Assembly: GCA_008638375.1 (NCBI GenBank)
Contig: CM018049.1
Location: 1,784,001 to 1,848,000 of the forward strand
Source: Nyssa sinensis
Lineage: Eukaryota > Streptophyta > Magnoliopsida > Cornales > Nyssaceae
DNA length: 64,000 nt
Reading direction: 5' to 3'
This document shows positions 56,070-64,000 of this stretch, piece by piece (the first letter of the stretch is position 1; each line of letters begins with the position of its first letter). The position numbers were made by a program, and so were the translations under genes. The notes beneath the pieces were generated by a model. That model made no database searches. It was given only the letters and a program-made list of their open reading frames with translations, and was not told where the DNA came from.

Positions 56070-56452
56070 TGTAACACCCCGACCCTAATTAAGAAATGAT
56101 TAGTTACTAATCATTAATTTGAACCAAACATAAAGAATAATTTAGAAGTAAATCAAGAACCTCATGATAGACCCAAAAAAACGATGTCTGAACCTCATTA
56201 CCAATTAATTGGGTGAAATGATGTTACTTTAACACTAAGAAAACTCGAGTTAGCAAACTACAGAAATCCCAAGGGATTAATAACCGACACTAGACCTTGG
56301 AGATTGAAGCTAACCTAGATAGGAAGTGACTGGAAGAAACCGCGTCGAAAAAAGAGCAACGAAAAAGAAAATATTTAGGAAATAGCCAAAATGGAATTCT
56401 GCGCCAACCAAACAGGGCCTAAGCCTAAAATAGGGAAAAATAGCCAAAAGTG

Positions 56453-56532
56453 TGGCCAAGGGGGACTTGAACCCTTGACTAAGTGGGCATGATTATTGTT
56501 ACCCAAAAAATTACCATCTAGGCTAGGAGCAC
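56453..56532 (-). other. tRNA-like block in 5' LTR of C, antisense
   Basis: On the minus strand CCTAGCCTAGATGGTAA (56512-56528) is followed by GGGTTCAAGTCCCCC (56461-56475) and TTGGCCA. The B box is the closest to the Pol III consensus of all copies here. Confidence 0.58.
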
Positions 56533-57776
56533 TTTTTTGTATATATGTACAAAGATATGTATATAAGTATAAATCTGATTTGGCCATTCCCCAAAGTGGC
56601 CAATGGACAAGCATGCAACACCTCAGCATGCATCATCCTAAGCCCTAGCCATCATGCCCCTCACCCCATGATTACACCTCACTCCCAACCAAATTGCATG
56701 CAATACAATCATGCATTTGGGGAAATGAAACATCAAGAGGACACTTGATATGTATATACAATCTCCATATATGCAGATCTGCCATTTAGAGAGTGTTGAC
56801 ATACTGTTTATAGAGAGAGAAAGTAGTGAGAGCGAGAGAGAAATCCTAGAGAGAGAGTGAGAGGTACACAAGTTGTAGACCTTGGTGAGCCATTGAAGGA
56901 GCTTGAGGAGGCCAAGGAACTGCACGGAGGAGGATCCAATCCAGCTCTTGAAGCTTCTGCTTGAGCACAACCAGTGAGGAAACCACTGTACACGTGAGTT
57001 ATTCAAATTTTTTCAGAAATTCTCTTGAATTTAAGCTACTTTTTTTATAGCTTTTCAGGACTGTTAATGCATGTGTAGTAATTTAATAATGAAAACTGGG
57101 TTGGTTGTGAACCTTTTGGACCAACAGAACTACCCAAACCACCAACCCGTAAGCAAACCGCCATGGATGACCTGAACTGAGGTGGGTCTGGTCCGGCCTG
57201 CACCAAATCGGTTTTGGTTACTTTGGACCTGAAATAGACCTCATTAGGAGTCCTAAAACCCTAGGCCGCGACCTCAAAACCTCAACCTTGACCCCCAAAC
57301 CGTGAGTTGCAGGTCACGGGCACCAAACCCAACCCCACCGAAACCGCAACCAAACTAAGTTATGAAAATGGGGATCGAAACCCCATCACCCGTAGGCCAC
57401 AACACAAGAAACCCCGACTAATTTGAGCCAAAAATGAGCCCTTACGAACCAGTTGCAGGTTTCGGGCACCACCTTGAAACAGAGCCATTGAGCTCGATTT
57501 GAAGCTCTAAACCGATGTTAAACGATTAATGGGACTACCAGTAGTCGATTAGGATGAGAACCCGCGAAAATGGATGTACAAAACCCCACGAAATCGAAGG
57601 TGAAATCTCTGAAATTTCTAGGGCAACAGTAGCCTATACGGGTAGGGACGATGAACAGTAGGGTCGGGCATGGACCGGGTTCGGGTCGGGCCCCGACCCG
57701 ACCGAGAAACGGATATAACCCATAAACTGTACTGCGTCGTTTTGATAACTCTTATTTTAAATTTAAATTGTAGGGC

Positions 57777-57795
57777 TGACGTCAGCCTGACGTCA
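57777..57795 (+). promoter_or_regulatory. paired TGACGTCA sites in 5' LTR of C
   Basis: TGACGTCA-GCC-TGACGTCA with TGCGTCGTTTTG about 45 bp upstream and CCGGTT repeats downstream. Confidence 0.6.
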
Positions 57796-58039
57796 GCACA
57801 TTACCCTGAACCGGTTAGAACCGGATTGGACCGGTCCGGTTCAATTGCATAAGGACTGAACCCTTTGGTTCAGTTTAAATCTTTTGGAAATTATGAAACA
57901 GCCCCAACAGTTTTAGGGAATTCAACTCTGGCCCAATTTTTGGAATTTTATTTCATTTATACCCCTGATAAATTAATAAATAATAAATTAAATTATTTAA
58001 TTAATTTATTAATTAAATAAAAATGACCAAATTACCCCT

Positions 58040-58420
58040 AGGTCATAAATAAGTCAAACGGAGTCCGAATAAATCAAATGAATAGTGTATTTTCACTATT
58101 TCAAGCATTCTGGACTCAATGGTAGAGTCCGATTCAGAAAACCAAGTCCCGAAAAATACAAACACGTAGGTATAAATGACTGTATTGCCCCTAATATGCC
58201 CGATGTCCAAATAAGGCGAGTTATTAGTGCATTCTTATTATCTCGACACTTCTGAGATCAACGGTGAGGTCCGATTCACGAGACGGGACTCCGAAAAATA
58301 TGACACGCGAAATGACCAAACTACCCCTATGGTACCCGAAGCCCAAATGAAACTAACAGATAGTCTATTTTGACTATGTCGGACATTCCAAACCCAACGG
58401 TGAAGTCCATAACACCAAAA
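58040..58420 (+). repeat. ~140-bp LTR subrepeats in 5' LTR of C
   Basis: Cores near 58110, 58250 and 58385, spaced about 135-140 bp. Confidence 0.72.
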
Positions 58421-58597
58421 TAGGTACTGAAAATTTAGTCACGTGAAAAATAAAACTCATCAAGTCACCACGAGTTGACTAGTAAGACCAATCCTAGGAA
58501 GTTAGAATACATCAGGCCTAAAATTAAATGAAAGAGCATGAATAGGTGACGATTTAAGGTAAATGTGAAGTTAACGAGTTCTTTATAATTTTCTTAG

Positions 58598-58651
58598 GAA
58601 ATACAAAGGAAAGGGAAAAGCCCACCAGTAGGGCAAACCCGGGGAATCAAG
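58598..58651 (+). other. predicted small exon in LTR C (relic of LTR small-protein tail)
   Basis: Acceptor TTTTCTTAG at 58597, lysine-rich KYKGKGKAHQ ending at TAG, then the donor TCAAG|GTGAGTAAC at 58652. The coding exon 1 of B and M is not recognisable upstream. Confidence 0.48.
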
Positions 58652-59425
58652 GTGAGTAACCTCACATTTGAAGTGGAGATTTAATTCCACGGATTCGAAT
58701 GATGTTTTAAATATCAAATTCTGTCTTTACACAATTCCGTTTTAAATGTTCTGTTATGACATGCTTCCTGAATAATTTACTACTGTTCTTTGAGAGATAC
58801 TTCTGCATGTCTAAAATTTCGATTTCAAATGTTATTATATATCCTGAATTTACATGTTTCACGTATTTCGATACCCTATCATGAGATTATGAACTATATG
58901 TTTGAAATGCTTTTAAATGCATCCACACGAAGGAATTATGGGTTAAATGCTTTTAAATGCAAGATAAATTGTGCATAAGCACCACGGATTTCTATCGGGT
59001 TTCTTAGGAACCCAACTACGATACGAATAAATGCCAGGTAGCAGGATCTAATCCCCCAGGCATATGAGATATCTCCACGAAAAGTAAAATGGGAATCTGG
59101 TTCGAAACGGATTCTGTTAATGAAAGTGATAAGGTGTGTGTTGAAAATGGAAGCAGGCTTTTTCCTCATTTTCACCATGCATATTTACATGATTTGAAAT
59201 TCACATACTTTATTCCGAAAGTACAAGTTAGCTTGAATACTGTAATGTTTCAAAGCCATTGTTTAAAGAATGCATGTACTCTATGTTCCAAGTATACGAG
59301 CAATTGGTAGTGAGTATTTTACAAAATTCTCACGTGCGAAACCACTACCAATTGAAACCCATGACAGATGTTAGAATTACTCACTGGGCTTTTCGAAACT
59401 CACCCCATTCCCTAACATTTTTCAG
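58652..59425 (+). other. predicted LTR intron in 5' LTR of C
   Basis: 774 bp, GTGAGTAACC to CATTTTTCAG|GTGATG, with TTACTCACTGGGCTTTTCGAA before the acceptor. Confidence 0.5.
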
Positions 59426-59901
59426 GTGATGACGATGGGTGGACCCTTGCCCAATTTGGGGAGGAATGATAGGCAGCTCCATTAGGATTCTGGAGATATT
59501 TTGGGAAGTATTAGGGCCTATGGTTGGTCGAATTTTGATGTCGTACTTTTGGACAATTATGTATTTAAGCCCAAGAGGCAACCACATATGTACTTAAGCC
59601 CTTGAGGCATTCGAATATGTATCATGTATAAGACTTTAATTTTTAGTATGCTCTGATGTGATTATTCATGTGTACCGCTATGAAGAGCGACAGTACCGGA
59701 CGGTTGTGCGAAAGTTTTTAAAAGATTTTTTTTTAAAAAAAAGAAAAAAAAAGAAAAGGGTTTTCACGCTTCCGCAAATCAAGGCCGCACCGCCATTCGA
59801 TACCGTCGCCCATGTTTTGCCTTGCCCTCAGGCTCCCGGGCCTGAAGGCGGCGGTTGCGATCCGAGATCCGTACAAGGTGGGTTTCGGGTCGTGACAAGA
59901 G

Positions 59902-59913
59902 TGGTATCAGAGC
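59902..59913 (+). other. primer-binding site of C (tRNA-iMet)
   Basis: TGGTATCAGAGC, 4 nt after the LTR end. Confidence 0.93.
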
Positions 59914-59998
59914 ACTAGGTTAACTAAAACAAACTTAGTGACATTAGAGGAATTAGGAACGGAACCATAAGTTAGGTAGACTTTAGGCTACCTAAGAT

Positions 59999-60235
59999 AT
60001 GTAAAGTGTGTGACGAAATGTGAAGGCGGGGTATGGGACCCGCGTTATAGGATACAGATATGTGAAGTATGTGACGTGAAGTAAAGGCGGGGTATGGGAC
60101 CCGTAGTACATGAAATAGAGATGTGAAGTATGTGATACGAAACGATGGTGGGGTATGGGACCCGTAGTACACGAAATAGAGATGTGAAGTAGGTGATACG
60201 AAACGAAGACGGGGTATGGGACCCGTAGTTAGATA
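59999..60235 (+). repeat. 61-bp tandem array in element C leader, 4 copies
   Basis: ATGTRAAGT begins each unit at 59999, 60060, 60121 and 60182, exactly 61 bp apart; each contains GGGGTATGGGACCCG, itself a partial inverted repeat (GGG...CCC). The array lies between primer site and gag, where packaging and dimerisation signals usually lie. Confidence 0.85.
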
Positions 60236-60388
60236 AGGTAGTGTAATGAAGACAAGAAATAAATGTAGGTTATAAAACACCACAGAATCAAAGGTAGTGA
60301 TATAATAAACCTCGAAACATGAGATAAGTAAATGAAAACCTTATGCGATGATGAAAAACTAACAGAGATATGTGTTTTTCAGCAAAAA

Positions 60389-61531
60389 ATGGTAAACACT
60401 AGAAGAAACGCGAGGAATTCAAATGACAGACTCGACCGAGTTGAACATATTCTGGAGGCAATGGCTCAGAACATAGTTAACATGTAAGCACAAGTCAGAG
60501 CGCCACAACCGGTGCAAAATCCTGAGCCACAACCAAATCCCGGACAACGTACTGAAACAGTCAACACGACGAGTTATAAAACGTTCCAGGGTTTTAAACC
60601 CCCTAGATTTGATGGCCTAGATACGACAATCGATGCAGAATCATGGGTTCGGGAGATGGAACGTATATTTACGGTTATGACATGTACTGAGGAGCAAAAG
60701 GTCTCTTTTGCTGCTTTTACCTTTAAGGATGGAGCTCATGAATGATGGCTGCTGGAGAAAGAAAGGGAACCGCCAATGACCTGGACAAGATTTCTAGAAG
60801 TGTTTTATGACAAATACTTTCCAAGGTCATTGAAAAACCAAAAAATAGCAGAGTTTGCAATTCTAACCCAGGGAACAATGACAGTGGCGGAATACGAGAC
60901 TAAGTTTATGAGATTAGCCCGATTTGCACCTCACATGGTCCAAACTAAAGATCTGAAGGCTAGGAAGTTTGAAGCTGGCCTCAAGGATAGTATCAGATAC
61001 CGACTTGAACCATTTGAACTCCCTACATATAATGCAGTAGTAGATCGTGCTAAGATTTTTGAGAGAGCGGGTAATGCCTTATCTCAAAAGAAGGACAAAA
61101 ATAAAGTAGGCGCCACTTCCCAACAAATGAAAAAGACGAAGGCAGGAACCAAGAGTATGACTACTGTCAATGAGAAGGGTGACGGTAGCCAGAAGTCAGG
61201 AGAGATTCCTACCTATCCTACTTGTCAGAAGAAGCACTTTGCGCCTTGTCGACAGTATTCAGGAGCCTGCTACAGATGTGGCCTACGTGGGCATCTTATC
61301 AAAGATTGTCCCCAAGGAAGTTCGGCTGTCAAGGAGCCTACCGCGATAGCTTCATCTACTACGCCTCAAGTACAGGCTACAACTACTGAAAAACCAGGAG
61401 GAGGCAAAGAACCTATGAGGTACGGGCGAGTGTTCAACATATATTCTAATGCTGCACAACCTTCAACACGTCAATTAGGTACATATCTTAATGCTTACAT
61501 TACTGCATATAGACTTGTAGCTTATTTTTGA
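60389..61531 (+). pseudogene. element C gag with two in-frame stops; pol deleted
   Basis: Starts MVNTRRN at 60389 with DRLDRVEHIL. TAA at 60485-60487 (codon 33) and TGA at 60743-60745 interrupt an otherwise continuous frame; by comparison with A and B the second replaces a capsid Trp. Capsid motifs are AESWVREMERIF, FYDKYFPRS and LAILTQGTM-like sequence; a basic linker and the CCHC knuckle CYRCGLRGHLIKDC follow near 61270-61311. After GRVFNIYS, where protease should begin, about 30 unrelated codons lead to the stop. The deletion therefore removed nearly all of pol, joining the start of protease to the 3' untranslated sequence. Confidence 0.9.
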
Positions 61532-61601
61532 CTACTTAACACATGAATGTGATAGACCAAAATAACGTAAAGAGACTAGAACCCCAGAAATAAGAACACT
61601 C

Positions 61602-61621
61602 GAGTTTTGAGGACAAAACTA
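61602..61621 (+). other. hairpin before the polypurine tract, element C
   Basis: AGTTTTG-AGGA-CAAAACT: a 7-bp stem; the outermost pair of the other elements is lost here (G opposite A). Confidence 0.58.
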
Positions 61622-61625
61622 TTTT

Positions 61626-61638
61626 AAGGGGGGAAGGA
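61626..61638 (+). other. polypurine tract of C
   Basis: AAGGGGGGAAGGA abuts the 3' LTR. Its retention explains how the deleted element could still be copied. Confidence 0.92.
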
Positions 61639-62021
61639 TGTAACACCCCGACCCTAATTAAGAAATGATTAGTTACTAATCATTAATTTGAACCAAACAT
61701 AAAGAATAATTTAGAAGTAAATCAAGAACCTCATGATAGACCCAAAAAAATGATGTCTGAACCTCATTACCAATTAATTGGGTGAAATGATGTTACTTTA
61801 ACACTAAGAAAACTCGAGTTAGCAAACTACAGAAATCCCAAGGGATTAATAACCGACACTAGACCTTGGAGATTGAAGCTAACCTAGATAGGAAGTGACT
61901 GGAAGAAACCGCGTCGAAAAAAGAGCAACGAAAAAGAAAATATTTAGGAAATAGCCAAAATGGAATTCTGCGCCAACCAAACAGGGCCTAAGCCTAAAAT
62001 AGGGAAAAATAGCCAAAAGTG

Positions 62022-62101
62022 TGGCCAAGGGGGACTTGAACCCTTGACCAAGTGGGCATGATTATTGTTACCCAAAAAATTACCATCTAGGCTAGGAGCA
62101 C
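62022..62101 (-). other. tRNA-like block in 3' LTR of C, antisense
   Basis: Counterpart of 56453-56532 with two or three substitutions; both box motifs unchanged. Confidence 0.55.
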
Positions 62102-63344
62102 TTTTGTGTATATATGTACAAAGATATGTATATAAGTATAAATCTGATTTGGCCATTCCCCAAAGTGGCCAATGGACAAGCATGCAACACCTCAGCATGC
62201 ATCATCCTAAGCCCTAGCCATCATGCCCCTCACCCCATGATTACACCTCCCTCCCAACCAAATTGCATGCAATACAATCATGCATTTGGGGAAATGAAAC
62301 ATCAAGAGGAGACTTGATATGTATATACAATCTCCATATATGCAGATCTGCCATTTAGAGAGTGTTGATACACTGTTTATAGAGAGAGAAAGTAGTGAGA
62401 GAGAGAGAGAAATCCTAGAGAGAGAGTGAGAGGTACACAAGTTGTATACCTTGGTGAGCCATTGAAGGAGCTTGAGGAGGCCAAGGAACTGCACGGAGGA
62501 GGATCCAATCCAGCTCTTGAAGCTTCTGCTTGAGCACAACCAGTGAGGAAACCACTGTACACGTGAGTTATTCAAATTTTTTCAGAAATTCTCTTGAATT
62601 TAAGCTACTTTTTTATAGCTTTTCAGGACTGTTAATGCATGTGTAGTAATTTAATAATGAAAACTGGGTTGGTTGTGAACCTTTTGGACCAACAGAACTA
62701 CCCAAACCACCAACCCGTAAGCAAACCGCCATGGATGACCTGAACTGAGGTGGGTCTGGTCCGGCCTGCACCAAATCGGTTTTGGTTACTTTGGACCTGA
62801 AATAGACCTCATTAGGATTCCTAAAACCCTAGGCCGCGACCTCAAAACCTCAACCTTGACCCCCAAACCGTGAGTTGCAGGTCACGGGCGCCAAACCCAA
62901 CCCCACCGAAACCGCAACCAAACTAAGTTATGAAAATGGGGATCGAAACCCCATCACCCGTAGGCCACAACACAAGAAACCCCGACTAATTTGAGCCAAA
63001 AACGAGCCCTTACGAACCAGTTGCAGGTTTCGGGCACCACCTTGAAACAGAGCCATTGAGCTCGATTTGAAGCTCTAAACCGATGTTAAACGATTAATGG
63101 GACTACCAGTAGTCGATTAGGATGAGAACCCGCGAAAATGGATGTACAAAACCCCACGAAATCGAAGGTGAAATCTCTGAAATTTCTAGGGCAACAGTAG
63201 CCTATACGGGTAGGGACGATGAACAGTAGGGTCGGGCATGGACCGGGTTCGGGTCGGGCCCCGACCCGACCGAGAAACGGATATAACCCATAAACTGTAC
63301 TGCGTCGTTTTGATAACTATTATTTTAAATTTAAATTGTAGGGC

Positions 63345-63363
63345 TGACGTCAGCCTGACGTCA
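63345..63363 (+). promoter_or_regulatory. paired TGACGTCA sites in 3' LTR of C
   Basis: TGACGTCA-GCC-TGACGTCA, unchanged relative to the 5' LTR. Confidence 0.55.
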
Positions 63364-64000
63364 GCACATTACCCTGAACCGGTTAGAACCGGATTGGACC
63401 GGTCCGGTTCAATTGCATAAGGACTGAACCCTTTGGTTCAGTTTAAATCTTTTGGAAATTATGAAACAGCCCCAACAGGTTTAGGGAATTCAACTCTGGC
63501 CCAATTTTTGGAATTTTATTTCATTTATACCCCTGATAAATTAATAAATAATAAATTAAATTATTTAATTAATTTATTAATTAAATAAAAATGACCAAAT
63601 TACCCCTAGGTCATAAATAAGTCAAACGGAGTCCGAATAAATCAAATGAATAGTTTATTTTCACTATTTCAAGCATTCTGGACTCAATGGCAGAGTCCGA
63701 TTCGGAAAACCAAGTCTCGAAAAATACAAACACGTAGGTATAAATGACTGTATTGCCCCCAATATGCCCGATGTCCAAATAAGGCGAGTTATTAGTGCAT
63801 TCTTATTATCTCGACACTTCTGAGATCAACGGTGAGGTCCGATTCACGAGACAGGACTCCAAAAAATATGACACGCGAAATGACCAAACTACCCCTATGG
63901 TACCCGAAGCCCAAATGAAACTAACAGATAGTCTATTTTGACTATGTCGGACATTCCAAACCCAACGGTGAAGTCCATAACACCAAAATAGGTACTGAAA

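Larger units (their letters stand above)
56070..59897 (+). repeat. 5' LTR of element C
   Basis: 3,828 bp, TGTAACACCCCGACCC to GGGTCGTGACA. Modules: tRNA-like block (56453-56532), GA tracts (56813-56860), paired TGACGTCA (57777-57795), subrepeats (58040-58420), lysine-rich exon relic (58598-58651), predicted intron (58652-59425) and an A-rich run (59719-59757) before CACGCTTCCGCA. Confidence 0.95.
56070..64000 (+). mobile_element. element C: gag-only, non-autonomous LTR retrotransposon (3' LTR cut by window end)
   Basis: 5' LTR 56070-59897, internal region 59898-61638 (only 1,741 bp), 3' LTR from 61639. The interior has a primer site, a leader with a 61-bp repeat array, gag to just past the zinc knuckle, then hairpin and polypurine tract; protease, reverse transcriptase, RNase H and integrase are absent. 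About twenty differences separate the LTR copies over the 2.36 kb available, near 1%. The left flank GTACT (56065-56069) should be the target duplication; the right copy is outside. It probably moved using enzymes of a related autonomous family. Confidence 0.92.
61639..64000 (+). repeat. 3' LTR of element C, incomplete at window end
   Basis: Covers the first 2,362 bp of the LTR, to the counterpart of about 58433. Differences from the 5' copy include the tRNA-like region (GACCAAGTG for GACTAAGTG), GA tract and subrepeat cores. Confidence 0.95.

Noticed and set aside
59999..60235. CRISPR-like array
   Set aside because: Repeats are contiguous 61-bp tandem units without unique spacers, in a plant retrotransposon leader.
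60000..60283. 103-codon minus-strand frame in the element C leader
   Set aside because: It arises from the 61-bp repeat, which is not a multiple of three, and is antisense to the element.

Overview
This window is almost certainly repeat-rich nuclear DNA of a flowering plant. The evidence is Ty3/gypsy chromovirus retrotransposons with a chromodomain, a tRNA-iMet primer-binding site in all four elements whose leader is visible, very long (3-5 kb) LTRs, CT/TA microsatellites and a captured fragment of a plant-type apyrase. I see no intact host gene. Nearly all of the 64 kb is nested retrotransposons and solo LTRs of related families, most like the Tekay/Del lineage. The species cannot be named from the sequence alone.

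Layout. 1-1046 is the 5' end of a minus-strand LTR (J). 1047-2108 is unassigned DNA with a minisatellite. 2109-4383 is part of a minus-strand LTR (K). 4384-24765 is a nest: minus-strand solo LTR F (target duplication AAAAC) contains plus-strand solo LTR E (TCGG), which contains complete plus-strand element A (8706-20326, GAAAC). 24771-25545 is a truncated plus-strand LTR start (G). 25546-49449 is minus-strand element H, damaged at its left end. H carries solo LTR I (30268-33270) inside its gag zinc knuckle and complete minus-strand element B (33825-45994, CAGTG) inside its leader. 49450-50785 is the end of another minus-strand LTR plus a decayed pol 3' end (L), perhaps the other half of K. 50786-51215 and 55230-56069 are one unidentified sequence (N) split by solo LTR M (51216-55224, CTCTT). 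56070-64000 is element C, which keeps gag but has lost pol; its 3' LTR runs off the window.

Coding content. A and B each carry one gag-pol frame of about 1,500 codons: gag, CCHC knuckle, protease, reverse transcriptase, RNase H, DD35E integrase and chromodomain. A has one internal stop, B has five and C's gag has two. All eight fit C-to-T or G-to-A transitions. A's LTRs are nearly identical, so it is very young. C's LTRs differ by roughly 1% and B's by roughly 1.5-2.5% (counted by eye).

The most unusual content is in the LTRs. Several families share a module order: an antisense tRNA-like block, a pair of TGACGTCA sites 3 bp apart, a ~140-bp repeated unit, and a predicted intron (donor AAG|GTRAGTAA, acceptor TTTTTCAG|G). 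Solo LTR M and the 5' LTR of B also encode a small protein on the LTR sense strand. The two versions align without gaps over 74 residues at about 51% identity. It is interrupted by a 114-bp intron in B that is precisely absent in M. I recognise no known family for it. The H LTR carries a decayed fragment of an apyrase (GDA1/CD39 NTPase) gene.
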